Assembly: GCF_009712475.1 (NCBI RefSeq)
Contig: NZ_VCJO01000003.1
Coordinates: 1-64,000, forward strand
Source: Micromonospora sp. CP22
Lineage (GTDB): Bacteria; Actinomycetota; Actinomycetes; Mycobacteriales; Micromonosporaceae
Length of the DNA stretch: 64,000 nucleotides
Direction of reading: 5' to 3'
The translations under genes and the position numbers were made by a program. Below the pieces are notes generated by a model. It had not been told where the DNA came from. It worked only from the letters and a program-made list of their open reading frames with translations, and made no database searches. This document shows, in pieces, positions 33,794 to 41,879 of the stretch. Numbering within the stretch: the first letter of the stretch is position 1; each line of letters opens with the position of its first letter.

Positions 33794-34873
33794 ATGGATG
33801 ACCTCGGTGCACAGTTGAGGCAAGCTCGGATTGAGGCTGGCGTGACGCTGGCCTCCATCGCGGCACGTACCTGCTACTCGGCCTCGCACCTGAGCAACGT
33901 CGAAGCGGGACGACGGACCGCGACGCCGGACATCGTGCTCGCCTACGCGCGAGCGTTGGGAGACGCGGACGTGAGACGCAGAAACCTCCTCGCCGCCGCC
34001 ACCATCGGCCCGATCGCCGCAAACGAACTCATCCGTAACGGCTTCACCGCCGCGCTGGCTGGCCACCGTGACAGCGCCGACCGCTGGCGTGACCGCGTCG
34101 GCCAGTACGGCCGCGACTACATGGAGGTCGGCGCGGAATCCCTGCAAACCAGGCTCGCCAGCGACCTCGTGATCATGCAGCAACAGCTCGACAGCCCCAC
34201 CATGTGGGCCACCGCCGCCCGCGCGTTGACCACCTACGGCAAGACCACCAAAGACCCCACCGAAGCTATCGGCTGGTACGATACCGCCCGCATCGCCGCC
34301 GACCGCTCCGACGACCTGGCCGTCCGAGTCTGGGTGCGGGGCCGAGCCGCCATCGCCCTGGCCTACGAAGGCGCTGCCCTACCCGTCGCCCAGCGATACG
34401 CCGACGAGGCAATCGCCCTGTCCGACCGCCCCTCGCTGGGCCGACTGCAAGCCCTGATGGCCCGCGCACACGTCGCCGCAGGCCGCGGCGACACCGCCGC
34501 AGCCATCGCCGCCGACCAGGACGCACAACGCGTCTTCGACCAGACCGCCTCACCCGACAACGAGATCTCCGACGCCGCCGTACCCGCCTGGCGCATGGCC
34601 ACCTTTCGCTCCATGCTCTACGCCCGACTCGGCATCGTCCGCCCCGGCGAACAGGCCCAGGCAGATGCCGACCGACTCCGACCGCCGTCACTGACCCGCT
34701 TCGCGACCCACATCGAACTGCACCGCGCCCTCATGATGGCCAAGGCCGGCGACCGGACCGCAGGACTGGCCTACGCCCGACAAGCCTGGACAGCCCTACC
34801 AGCAGACCGCCGCTCACAAACTCTCGGACTCGTTCTACGCGAGGTCGAAAGGGCCGCCCGCCAGCGGCGCTGA
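33794..34873 (+). CDS. XRE regulator with TPR-like C-terminal domain
   Basis: 359 aa from the ATG at 33794 (AGGGG six bases upstream). HTH at residues 5-60 (LRQARIEAGVTLASIAARTC, YSASHLSNVEAGRRTATPDI). The C-terminal 290 residues are TPR-like helical pairs (DPTEAIGWYDTARIAADRSD, RRSQTLGLVLREVERAARQR). Divergent from the other XRE gene, with a 256-bp gap that includes the interrupted small ORF. The 3' end runs directly into the truncated integrase frame, so the junction probably marks a deletion that removed the integrase N-terminus. Confidence 0.8.
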   Translation: MDDLGAQLRQARIEAGVTLASIAARTCYSASHLSNVEAGRRTATPDIVLAYARALGDADVRRRNLLAAATIGPIAANELIRNGFTAALAGHRDSADRWRDRVGQYGRDYMEVGAESLQTRLASDLVIMQQQLDSPTMWATAARALTTYGKTTKDPTEAIGWYDTARIAADRSDDLAVRVWVRGRAAIALAYEGAALPVAQRYADEAIALSDRPSLGRLQALMARAHVAAGRGDTAAAIAADQDAQRVFDQTASPDNEISDAAVPAWRMATFRSMLYARLGIVRPGEQAQADADRLRPPSLTRFATHIELHRALMMAKAGDRTAGLAYARQAWTALPADRRSQTLGLVLREVERAARQRR

Positions 34874-35138
34874 AACCTACGGCACGCCCATCGAGCCGCG
34901 CAACTTCCAACGCTCCTGGCAGACCCGCTGCGACAAGGCCGAAACGAAGCCGATCACCGTCCACGACGCGCGGCGCACCTGCGCCACCCTCCTGGCCGAC
35001 CTCGACGTCCACACAGGGGTCGCCATGCAGATCCTCCGGCACGCCCGCTGCTCCGTAACGATGGAGATCTACACGCAGGCTTCGTCGCAGGCGACGAGAG
35101 ACGCCCTCAAACGCCTCGGCGAATCCCTGACGCAATGA
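34869..35138 (+). pseudogene. Tyrosine recombinase (integrase), C-terminal remnant
   Basis: From about GAETYGTPIEPRNFQRSW the frame holds the catalytic C-terminus of a phage-type integrase: HDARRTCATLL (the H-x-x-R box), LRHARCSVTMEIYTQ (box His and the nucleophile Tyr) and a short tail to TGA at 35138. About 90 codons remain of an expected 380-400; box I Arg and the arm- and core-binding domains are gone and there is no start codon. It lies 75 bp from tRNA-Val, the normal place for an AICE integrase next to attP. Confidence 0.85.
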
Positions 35139-35143
35139 CGAAC

Positions 35144-35164
35144 TGCTGTACAAAGCTGCTGTAC
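35144..35164. repeat. Right arm-type repeat of the element
   Basis: TGCTGTACAAAGCTGCTGTAC, five bases after the integrase stop and 70 bp from the right att core. Same 13-bp spacing and orientation as the left copy at 32177-32197. Confidence 0.7.
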
Positions 35165-35175
35165 GGGCAGCAGAA

Positions 35176-35205
35176 AGGCCACCTCCCGGAGCCGGGAAGT
35201 GGCCT
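35176..35205. terminator. Hairpin between integrase remnant and tRNA
   Basis: AGGCCAC (35176-35182) pairs with GTGGCCT (35199-35205) with an inner CCCGG/CCGGG stem. Could end tRNA transcription on the minus strand or integrase transcription on the plus strand. Confidence 0.6.
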
Positions 35206-35213
35206 GAGCTGCG

Positions 35214-35285
35214 TGGGCGATACTGGGATCGAACCAGTGACCTCTTCGGTGTGAACGAAGCGCTCTCCCGCTGAGCTAATCGCCC
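35214..35285 (-). tRNA. tRNA-Val (anticodon CAC)
   Basis: 72 nt without CCA. The cloverleaf folds cleanly: acceptor GGGCGAT/ATCGCCC, D stem GCTC/GAGC, anticodon stem CTTCG/CGAAG with loop TTCACAC (anticodon CAC), T stem ACTGG/CCAGT with TTCGATC loop, discriminator A. It reads GUG codons, frequent in this GC-rich genome. Its middle to T stem (35235-35256) is the attachment site of the integrative element on its 3' side. Confidence 0.97.
35235..35256. repeat. Right att core inside tRNA-Val
   Basis: 22 bp identical to 32071-32092, covering the anticodon loop to the T stem on the minus strand. Confidence 0.75.
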
Positions 35286-35335
35286 TCAGCGCGCATGACT
35301 CTACCCGATCAGGCGCGCGGACTGCGAACCCGGGG

Positions 35336-35791
35336 TCAGTGCGTCGCGAGGTAGTGCAACACCTGGGCGATCACGTCGATGCCGAGGCTGTACTTGATCG
35401 ACATCAGGGCGACGGTGCCGACGAAGACCAGGCCGACCGAGCCGATCACGATGCGTACGAAGAGTGACTGTCGCTTCACCCAGGCTGTCCAGCCGTGGAC
35501 GTGGCGGCGGGTGAAGGCGAGCAGGCGCTTGGCCCAGTGGAACTCCACAGCCCAGATGCCGAGGCCGGCGATCACCAGCAGCCAGCCGGGGCCGGGCAGT
35601 GGGATGAGCACGATGCCGATGGCGACCACGAGGGCGCCGAGCACTCCGAAGATAATCTTGAGTGCGATTCGGCCGGTGGGATTGCTCCGGACCAGTGCGA
35701 GGGTGGTGGATATGCGCTGCCGCCACGGAGGCGGCGAGCGCCGCTCGACCACGGCGACACCACCCCCCTTTTGCTTCACACCCCCGGCCAT
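35336..35791 (-). CDS. TIGR02611-like small membrane protein (PGPGW motif)
   Basis: 151 aa from the ATG at 35791; a GTG at 35779 is better spaced from GGGGAG and gives 147 aa. Three membrane segments: ALKIIFGVLGALVVAIGIVL, then LPGPGWLLVIAGLGIWAVEF with the diagnostic PGPGW turn, and a last one near VRIVIGSVGLVFVGTVALM. The N-terminus is cytoplasmic and basic. Conserved in actinobacteria, function unknown. Its 3' end is 50 bp from tRNA-Val. Confidence 0.75.
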   Translation of the reverse strand: MAGGVKQKGGGVAVVERRSPPPWRQRISTTLALVRSNPTGRIALKIIFGVLGALVVAIGIVLIPLPGPGWLLVIAGLGIWAVEFHWAKRLLAFTRRHVHGWTAWVKRQSLFVRIVIGSVGLVFVGTVALMSIKYSLGIDVIAQVLHYLATH

Positions 35792-36309
35792 CTCCCCACG
35801 ATGCCCCTTCCCGATTGATCTATCCCGGCTTCCGGCCTGAGAGACCCGGCCGTTTCGTACCCGGACCGCCGCTCCGCCACGCCGACCTGTCCGACCGTGA
35901 TCGATCACTGACCGACCGTGCCGGCTCCTCCGCTTCTTCGACACCCGCACCCCCGCTGTTCGGCTGTGTGGACTGCGACGTTCGACGGGCGTCCGGTGGT
36001 CGCGACATCCACTGAGGATGTCGTCCGCGACCATTTCACGCCCCAGTGTCGCGCGGGCCCGTCACTGCAACCGCCGACTGGACGTTACCGGAGTAAGTCG
36101 ACGACTCAACAAACCCGATGCCGGGCAGGATGATCCCACTGGGCAGAATCGGAAATCCTACATGAATTTTCACATTCACGAGGCCCTTCCGGACCCCTTC
36201 CCACCACTGGGTGAAGTCAGCGCATGGCGGAGCGTAGCCAGGAGTAGCGGCTGAGTATGGGAAAAGCGGGACACGCGCGTTCCGCAGCGGTGCCGGGGGG
36301 AGAACGTTC
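35792..36309. other. Intergenic region upstream of ssgB, 518 bp
   Basis: Unusually long for this window. A short AT-richer patch lies at about 36155-36182 (ACATGAATTTTCACATTCA). ORFs crossing the region lack ribosome sites and motifs. The stretch just before ssgB (36230-36309) should contain the developmentally controlled promoter of that gene, but I cannot point to a WhiG- or BldM-type box with confidence. Confidence 0.5.
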
Positions 36310-36741
36310 ATGAGTGTCATCCGACCGACGACCGTAGAGGTCGAGACGTCGCTAAGGCTCGTCGCACCTGACGCCACCGCCTTGCCGGTGCGCGCCAGTC
36401 TGCGCTACGACCCTGCTGACCCGTATGCGGTCCACGTCCTGTTCCATGCCGAATCGGCTGGTGGCGAGGCGGTGAGCTGGTCCTTCGCCCGCGAACTGCT
36501 GGTCACGGGACTGGACGAGCCGGCGGGCATCGGGGACGTACGGGTCTGGCCCTGGGCCACCCCGCGCGGCGATTTCGTCGCGCTGGCGCTGTCGTCGCCG
36601 GACGGCAACGCCCTGTTCGAGGTGCCGCGCAGCGTGCTGGTGCGCTTCCTGCGGCGGACCTACGTCGTCGTCCCGCGCGGCCGTGAGGCCGAGCACCTGG
36701 ACGTCGACACCGCAGTGAACCGGCTGCTCGCCGGTCGCTGA
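36310..36741 (+). CDS. ssgB: SsgB-type sporulation/cell-division regulator
   Basis: 143 aa; strong GGGGGGAG site before the ATG. SsgA-like proteins (SALPs) are found only in morphologically complex actinobacteria; SsgB recruits FtsZ to future septa. The sequence begins MSVIRPTTVEVETSLRLVAP and contains the SALP core LPVRASLRYDPADPYAVHV, SWSFARELLVTGL, GIGDVRVWPW and a C-terminal RSVLVRFLRRTYVVVPRGRE. Length and start match SsgB orthologues, the most conserved SALP. Monocistronic, with a terminator 12 bp after the stop. Confidence 0.94.
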   Translation: MSVIRPTTVEVETSLRLVAPDATALPVRASLRYDPADPYAVHVLFHAESAGGEAVSWSFARELLVTGLDEPAGIGDVRVWPWATPRGDFVALALSSPDGNALFEVPRSVLVRFLRRTYVVVPRGREAEHLDVDTAVNRLLAGR

Positions 36742-36753
36742 CAGACGCAAGTC

Positions 36754-36786
36754 GGGCCGCGCGAATCTGCCGAGTTCGCGCGGCCC
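36754..36786 (+). terminator. Terminator after ssgB
   Basis: Perfect 12-bp stem GGGCCGCGCGAA (36754-36765) with TTCGCGCGGCCC (36775-36786), 9-nt loop. Confidence 0.85.
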
Positions 36787-36844
36787 TCGTCTATCCCCAC
36801 CCGACGCCCCCGGGCGCAGGACGCCAGCAGCGGAGCTGGAGGCG

Positions 36845-37621
36845 TCAGCCGTGGGTGGTGATGCCGCCGTCGACGGGGATGACCGCGCCGGTCAGGTAGG
36901 CACCGGCCCGTGACGCGAGGTAGATCGCGGCACCGGCCATGTCCTCGGGTCGGCCGATGCGGCCCAGCGGCACGTGGGACTCGATGGCGGCCCGGGATTC
37001 GGGGTCTTCGAGCGCGAACGCCATCATCTTGCTCTCGAAGGGCCCGGGGGCGATCGCGTTGACGGTGATCTGCTCACCGGCCAGTTGGTGGGCCAGGCTG
37101 CGGGTCAGCATGTGCACCGCCGCCTTGGTCGCCGAGTACGCGTACACCTCCATGAGCGGCACCCGGATGCCGTCGATCGAGCCGATGTTGATCACGCGTG
37201 CCGGGTCGTCGGGGGCGGCCGCCGCGCGCAGGGTCGGCAGCAGTGCGGTGGTCAGCCGGAAGACGGCCTTGACGTTCACCGCCCACAGCTTGTCGAACGC
37301 GCTCTCCGGGTAGCTCTCCAACGGCGCGCCCCAGGTGGCCCCGGCGTTGTTGACCAGGACGTCGAGTTTGTCGACCCGGTCCTGGACGGCGGCGGCCAGC
37401 TGCTGCGCCCCCTCGTCCCGGCCCAGGTCGGCGGGGATCGCCTCGCAGCGTCCGTGCGCGGCCAACTCCTTGGCCACGGCCTCGCAGACCTCGGCCTTGC
37501 GGGACGAGATGATGACGTGCGCCCCGGCGGCGACGAACCCCCGGGCGATCATCAGGCCGATGCCCCGCGAGCCACCGGTGACCAGGACGGTCTTGCCGTC
37601 GACGGAGAACAGATCCTTCAT
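36845..37621 (-). CDS. Short-chain dehydrogenase/reductase (FabG-like)
   Basis: 258 aa. TGGSRGIGLMIARGF cofactor loop (residues 15-22), SSRKAEVCEAVAKEL (NADP-type Arg/Lys), VNNAGATWGAP, the Ser in VINIGSIDGIRV, Tyr/Lys in YAYSATKAAVHMLTR, NAIAPGPFESKM and a C-terminal LTGAVIPVDGG. The set is that of 3-oxoacyl/gluconate-type reductases. A TetR-like near-palindrome (37710-37721) stands 90 bp upstream of the start. Divergent from the AraC regulator. Substrate not determinable. Confidence 0.85.
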   Translation of the reverse strand: MKDLFSVDGKTVLVTGGSRGIGLMIARGFVAAGAHVIISSRKAEVCEAVAKELAAHGRCEAIPADLGRDEGAQQLAAAVQDRVDKLDVLVNNAGATWGAPLESYPESAFDKLWAVNVKAVFRLTTALLPTLRAAAAPDDPARVINIGSIDGIRVPLMEVYAYSATKAAVHMLTRSLAHQLAGEQITVNAIAPGPFESKMMAFALEDPESRAAIESHVPLGRIGRPEDMAGAAIYLASRAGAYLTGAVIPVDGGITTHG

Positions 37622-37709
37622 GCCATCCCCTTGCGGTGTCCGGCTGGGGGCAGCCGGTGTCGGGGGCCGCCGCCACGGACCGCTCGGGGCGCCACGACGA
37701 CCAGATCAC

Positions 37710-37721
37710 TACCGATCAGTA
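37710..37721. promoter_or_regulatory. TetR-type operator candidate
   Basis: TACCGATCAGTA, 10 of 12 positions palindromic around GATC, in the gap between the divergent SDR and AraC-type genes. The form resembles TetR-family sites of lipid-metabolism genes. No TetR gene is in the window. Confidence 0.35.
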
Positions 37722-37895
37722 ACCTAATCGTCCCGCCGCATCCGGAACAACCCCGCCGGAACAACCCGCCCGAGAACCCGCCCGGGAACCCTGCCGGAGC
37801 AAACCGACATCCGTCCTGGAGCGATGCCCGCCAGCCCACGATCGGGGGGTGGCGAGAGATGCACTCCGGCCGGGCTCGGGCTAACGTCGCAGGTA

Positions 37896-38795
37896 ATGGT
37901 CCCTTCCGGTCACCGCACCACGGCACCAACCAATGCTGCCGTCAGCCCGATCGATATCGATACAACCACCCTCGGTGATCTGGCACTCGACCCAGGGTGG
38001 CGGCGACCGGTCCTGGTGGACCGTGAGTTGATCGTCCTGACCACCAGTGGTCACGGGCTCGCCGAGGTTGACTTTCGTGCCCTGCCGTGTCGTCCCGGCA
38101 CGCTGCTGCGCATTCGTCCCGGTCAGGTGCTGCGTTGTGCGCTGCCCCAGTTGGACGCGACCGTGGTCCGCTGGCACCCGGATGCCCTGCACGGGCTCGA
38201 CCTCGACGCCGACCACATGCCCGGTTGGGTGCAGTTGGCCGGCGAGGACGAGGACGCGATCATCAACGAGGTCAGCCAGCTGACCGTGGACGCCAGCCGA
38301 CACCGGGACACCCAGGCCGCCCGCAGCCTGTTGCGCCATCAACTGAGCGTGCTGCTGCTGCGGTTGAGCATGCTGCCGTCCGGCACCACGCGGTCGGCTC
38401 GCCCGGAGGAGGAGACCTTCCGGCGGCTGTGCCGCGAGGTGGAGCGCGGCTACCAGGCCACCCGCCGGGTCGAGGACTACGCCGATCGGCTGGGCTGTTC
38501 GGTGCGTACCCTCACCCGGGCCTGCCTGGCGGTCACCGGGCACAGCGCCAAGCAGGTGGTGGACGAGCGGGTCGCGCTCCAGGCCAGCCGGTTGCTGGCG
38601 GCCACCGACGAGCCGATCGCCCGGATCGGCCGGCAGCTCGGCTTCACCGAGCCGACCAACTTCGGCCGGTTCTTCACCCGCGAGGTCGGCATGAGCCCGG
38701 GCGCGTTCCGGGCCGCCCGCGAGCGGCCAGCGCCGGCACCGATGGTGCGCCCGCGTCTGCCGGTGGACGCGCGCTTCGACGTCCGTCGGGCGTGA
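37896..38795 (+). CDS. AraC-family transcriptional regulator
   Basis: 299 aa from the ATG at 37896. A TAACGT -10 at 37882-37887 ends eight bases upstream, so probably leaderless. The N-terminal 170 residues form a cupin-like sensor domain (GTLLRIRPGQVLRC near residue 70). The C-terminal double HTH (about 195-290) has VEDYADRLGCSVRTLTRACL, HSAKQVVDERVALQASRLLA, PIARIGRQLGFTEPTNFGRF and MSPGAFRAARE. Divergent from the SDR gene at 36845, a plausible target. Ligand unknown. Confidence 0.87.
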   Translation: MVPSGHRTTAPTNAAVSPIDIDTTTLGDLALDPGWRRPVLVDRELIVLTTSGHGLAEVDFRALPCRPGTLLRIRPGQVLRCALPQLDATVVRWHPDALHGLDLDADHMPGWVQLAGEDEDAIINEVSQLTVDASRHRDTQAARSLLRHQLSVLLLRLSMLPSGTTRSARPEEETFRRLCREVERGYQATRRVEDYADRLGCSVRTLTRACLAVTGHSAKQVVDERVALQASRLLAATDEPIARIGRQLGFTEPTNFGRFFTREVGMSPGAFRAARERPAPAPMVRPRLPVDARFDVRRA

Positions 38796-38877
38796 CAGCG
38801 CCACGGCGAGCAGTCCGCCAGGGCGGTTAGGCCCAACGCGTGCGGCCGGGCCGCCGGGCATTGGGCATGATGGCGGG

Positions 38878-39333
38878 GTGCAGATCTCCGCGCGTGGCGA
38901 CTACGCGGTACGGGCGGCACTGAGCCTCGCCGCCGCGTACCCGTCGCTGCTGTCCACTCAGACCATCTCCGCGGAGCAGGACATGCCCCGCAAGTTCCTC
39001 GAGGCCGTCCTCGCCGACCTGCGCCGGGCCGGCATCATCCGGGCTCAGCGGGGCGCGGAGGGCGGTTACGCCCTGGCCCGACCGCCCCGGGAGGTGACCG
39101 TCGGCGCGGTGCTGCGTGCGGCAGAGGGCCCGCTGGCCGGCGTCCGTGGCATGCGACCGGAGGAGACACAGTACGAAGGGGCCGCCGCGAACCTGCCGCA
39201 GTTCTGGGTCGCGGTCCGTGCCGCCCTGCGCCGGGTGGTCGACGAGGTGAGCCTGGCCGACCTGGTGGACGGCCGGCTCCCCGCCCATGTGCGGCGCCTG
39301 ACCACGCTGCCGGACGCCTGGGAGCCCCGCTGA
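38878..39333 (+). CDS. Rrf2-family transcriptional regulator without Fe-S cysteines
   Basis: 151 aa from a GTG. Winged helix: MQISARGDYAVRAALSLAAA, STQTISAEQDMPRKFLEAVL and RAQRGAEGGYALARPPREVT. The entire protein has no cysteine, so it cannot hold the [2Fe-2S]/[4Fe-4S] cluster of IscR, NsrR or RsrR. Cluster-free Rrf2 proteins include CymR, the cysteine-metabolism repressor of Firmicutes. It is convergent with the sulfur-scavenging operon (22 bp between stops), so a CymR-like role is an attractive inference. CATGAT (38867-38872) ends five bases before the GTG, again a leaderless layout. Confidence 0.85.
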   Translation: MQISARGDYAVRAALSLAAAYPSLLSTQTISAEQDMPRKFLEAVLADLRRAGIIRAQRGAEGGYALARPPREVTVGAVLRAAEGPLAGVRGMRPEETQYEGAAANLPQFWVAVRAALRRVVDEVSLADLVDGRLPAHVRRLTTLPDAWEPR

Positions 39334-39354
39334 GCCGGTGCCCATTCCGGCCGG

Positions 39355-39960
39355 TCAGAGCACCTGGACCACCTCGTCGGTCGACAGGCGCGGCAACCGC
39401 TGCGGCGGTTCCTCGGGGCCGGGTCGGCCGAGGTTCATCAACAGGAGCACCTCGTGCCGACCGTCGGGGAAGAACTCACGCCGCACACCGTCGGTGTCGA
39501 ACCCGGCCATCGGGCCTGCGGCCAACCCGGCGGCGCGGACCCCGACCAGCAGGTAGCCGATCTGGAGGGTGGCGTTCAACCGCGCCTGCGCGGCACGGTC
39601 CACCGGATCCGCGAGCCACTCCCGGGCCTGCGGGCGGTGCGGGAACAGCTCCGGCAGCCGCTGGTGGAAATCCACGTCGGCGGCGAGCACCGCGGTCAGT
39701 GGCGCGGCGACGGTCTTGGCCCGGTTGCCCTCCGACAGGTACGGCACCAGGCGCGCCCGGGCCGCCGCCGAGCGCAGCAGCAGCATCCGCAGGGGTTGGC
39801 CGTTGAACGCGGTCGGGCCGTACCGCACCAGATCGTGGATCGCCGCGATCTGGGCGTCGGTGACCGGTTCGTCGGCGAAGGTGTTGGCTGTCCGGGCCGC
39901 CCGGAACAGCAGGTCCTGACCGGCCCGGTCCAGCGTGAACAGGTCGACTGCGGTGGTCAC
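39355..39960 (-). CDS. Nitroreductase-family FMN oxidoreductase (RutE-like)
   Basis: 201 aa from a GTG overlapping the flavin reductase stop (GTGA). Begins with LFRAARTANTFADEPVTD (FMN-binding Arg), then YGPTAFNGQPLRMLLL, LNATLQIGYLLVGVRAAGLA, AGPMAGFD and LLLMNLGRPGPE, the layout of the RutE/HadB-like malonic semialdehyde reductase branch of nitroreductases. NAD(P)H-dependent. It is last in the organosulfur operon and may reduce an aldehyde or quinone released by the monooxygenase. Role inferred. Confidence 0.82.
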   Translation of the reverse strand: MTTAVDLFTLDRAGQDLLFRAARTANTFADEPVTDAQIAAIHDLVRYGPTAFNGQPLRMLLLRSAAARARLVPYLSEGNRAKTVAAPLTAVLAADVDFHQRLPELFPHRPQAREWLADPVDRAAQARLNATLQIGYLLVGVRAAGLAAGPMAGFDTDGVRREFFPDGRHEVLLLMNLGRPGPEEPPQRLPRLSTDEVVQVL

Positions 39961-40520
39961 GCGGTCACCGTACCCAGCGTGGTGGTGAAGCCGCCACGGT
40001 GGTGGATCAGCGGCGCACCGTCCACTCCTTCACCGAGGGCGAGCGGCTCGGCGATCACCACACTGTGGTCGCCGGCCGGCACCCGGTGCGTCACCCGGCA
40101 GAGCAGCCGGGCCAGCACCCCGCTCAGCAGCGGCACGCCGAACGGGCCGGAGGTCCACCCCGGGTACGCGGCGAACCGGTCGATGCCGCTGGTGGCGAAG
40201 ACCCGGGCGGCCTCGGTCTGGTTGGCCGCGAGCAGGTGCACCGCTACGTGCTCGGCGCGGGCCAGCACCGGCCAGCTCGACGAGGAGACGTCGAGGCAGA
40301 ACGACACCAGCGGCGGGTCGAGCGACACCGACGTGAACGACGTGGCGGTGAATCCGGCCCGCAGCGGCTCACCGAGGTCGCCGAGGCAGGCCGGGCGGGT
40401 GCCCCGGGCCACGGCGGTCACCACGGTGACGGTGCTGGCCTGCTGGCGCAGCAGCGTACGGAACAGGTCCGGGTCCACCGGCCGCAACTGCTCGGCGTGG
40501 GGCTGGGCCACGGTGGTCAT
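39957..40520 (-). CDS. Flavin reductase (two-component monooxygenase reductase)
   Basis: 187 aa; ATG overlaps the monooxygenase stop (ATGA). Split-barrel FMN-binding domain: LLRQQASTVTVVTA, GFTATSFTSVSLDPPLVSFC (the flavin-binding TSFTSVS...PP motif), FGVPLLSGVLARLLCRV and GDHSVVIAEPLALG. Supplies reduced FMN to the partner monooxygenase at 40517, as in the DszD/SsuE and HpaC-type pairs. Confidence 0.88.
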   Translation of the reverse strand: MTTVAQPHAEQLRPVDPDLFRTLLRQQASTVTVVTAVARGTRPACLGDLGEPLRAGFTATSFTSVSLDPPLVSFCLDVSSSSWPVLARAEHVAVHLLAANQTEAARVFATSGIDRFAAYPGWTSGPFGVPLLSGVLARLLCRVTHRVPAGDHSVVIAEPLALGEGVDGAPLIHHRGGFTTTLGTVTA

Positions 40521-41851
40521 GCCGTCACCAACTCACGTTCGGCGTACCGGCTGGCCGGCCGGGGCAGGCCGTAGTGCTCGCGCAGTGTCCGGCCGGTGTA
40601 CTCGTGCCGGAACAGGCCACGGGCGCGCAGCAGTGGCACCACGTGGTCGACGAACGCCTCCAGCCCGCTGGGCAGCAGCGGTGGCATCACGTTGAAGCCG
40701 TCGGCCGCCCCCTCGGTGAACCACAGCTCGATCTCGTCGGCGATCTGTTCCGGGGTGCCCGCCACCACCCGGTGTCCTCGGCCGCCGCCGAGCCGACCGA
40801 TCAGTTGACGCACGGTCAGTTTCTCCCTTCTGGCCAGGTCGACCACGAGCTGGTAGCGACTCTGGTGGGCCTGGACTGCGGACGCGTCGGGCAGGTCGGG
40901 CAGCGGCCCGTCCAGCGGCAGGCCGCTGAGGTCGACGCCGGTCATCGCGGAGAGCTGGGCGATGGCGTGCTCGGGCACGATCAACGCCTCCAGTTCGTCG
41001 GCCAGCGCCCGCGCCTCCGCCTCCGTGCCGCCGATGACCGGTGCGATCCCGGGCAGCACCTTGACCAGGTCGGCGTCCCGACCGGCGGCGGTCGTGGCCT
41101 GCTTGAGTCGGGCGTAGAACGCCTGCCCGTCGGCGAGGGTCTGCTGCGCGGTGAAGACGGCCTCGGCGTACCGGGCGGCGAAGGCGATCCCGTCGGCGGA
41201 GGAGCCGGCCTGGACCAGCAGGGGCCGGCCCTGCGGCGGTCGTGGGGTGTTCAACGGCCCGCGTACGGCGAACGTCTCCCCGGTGTGGGCGATCTCGTGC
41301 ACCCGGTCGGTGTCGGCGAAGACGCCCGCCGCGGCGTCCAGCACGAGAGCGTCGTCCTCCCAGCTGTCCCAGAGCTTGATCGCCACGTCGACGAACTCGG
41401 CGGCCCGCCGGTACCGGTCGGCGTGTGCCGGGTGCTCGGCGAGGCTGAAGTTCCACGCCTCCCGGGGCTGGGCCGAGGTGACGATGTTCCAACCGGCCCG
41501 TCCCCCGCTGAGGTGGTCCAGCGAGGCGAACTTGCGGGCGACGTTGAACGGCTCGTTGTAGGTGGTGGACACGGTGGCGATCAGACCGATGTGGTCGGTC
41601 GCGGTCGCCAGCGCGGCGAGCAGGGTCAGCGGCTCGAAGACGGCTTGGATGTTGTGCCGCACGTTCGGCCCGACGGCGAGACCGTCGGCGAGGAAGACGG
41701 AGTCGAGGGTGCCACGCTCGGCGGTCCGGGCCAGCTCGACGAAGTGGCGTACGTCGGCCACCCGCTGCGGTTCGGTGCGGGGGTGCCGCCAGGCGGCCTC
41801 GTGGTGGCCGACTCCCATCAGGAAGGCGTTGAGGTGCAGGGTTCGGGGCAT
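40517..41851 (-). CDS. NtaA/SnaA/DszA-family FMN-dependent monooxygenase
   Basis: 444 aa from the ATG at 41851 (GGAAAGGA upstream). Luciferase-like TIM barrel of the group C two-component monooxygenases: MPRTLHLNAFLMGVGHHEAA, the LADGLAVGP strand, GRAGWNIVTS (family-diagnostic NxVTS), NFSLAEHPAHADRYRRAAEF and RPLLVQAGSSADGIAFAARY. Uses FMNH2 and O2 to cleave C-S bonds of dibenzothiophene sulfone or sulfonates, or to oxidise chelators such as NTA. Encoded with a flavin reductase and a sulfonate-type ABC importer, so organosulfur desulfonation is likely. Confidence 0.88.
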   Translation of the reverse strand: MPRTLHLNAFLMGVGHHEAAWRHPRTEPQRVADVRHFVELARTAERGTLDSVFLADGLAVGPNVRHNIQAVFEPLTLLAALATATDHIGLIATVSTTYNEPFNVARKFASLDHLSGGRAGWNIVTSAQPREAWNFSLAEHPAHADRYRRAAEFVDVAIKLWDSWEDDALVLDAAAGVFADTDRVHEIAHTGETFAVRGPLNTPRPPQGRPLLVQAGSSADGIAFAARYAEAVFTAQQTLADGQAFYARLKQATTAAGRDADLVKVLPGIAPVIGGTEAEARALADELEALIVPEHAIAQLSAMTGVDLSGLPLDGPLPDLPDASAVQAHQSRYQLVVDLARREKLTVRQLIGRLGGGRGHRVVAGTPEQIADEIELWFTEGAADGFNVMPPLLPSGLEAFVDHVVPLLRARGLFRHEYTGRTLREHYGLPRPASRYAERELVTA

Positions 41852-41879
41852 GAGAGGTCCTTTCCGACGTGAGGTCGGC

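Larger units (their letters stand above)
32071..35256. mobile_element. Remnant integrative element at tRNA-Val(CAC)
   Basis: A 22-bp exact repeat of part of tRNA-Val (32071-32092 and 35235-35256) bounds 3.2 kb. Inside are, in order, a small CxxC protein gene, an XRE/TPR regulator, an amber-interrupted small ORF, a divergent XRE/TPR regulator and the C-terminal third of a tyrosine recombinase next to the tRNA. A 21-bp arm-type repeat stands near both ends. This is the organisation of an actinomycete integrative element (AICE-like) that has lost its replication, transfer and excision genes. The complete tRNA is kept at the right end. Confidence 0.78.

Noticed and set aside
36036..36377. 113-codon minus-strand frame upstream of ssgB
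   Set aside because: It overlaps the ssgB start, has no ribosome site and no recognised motif.
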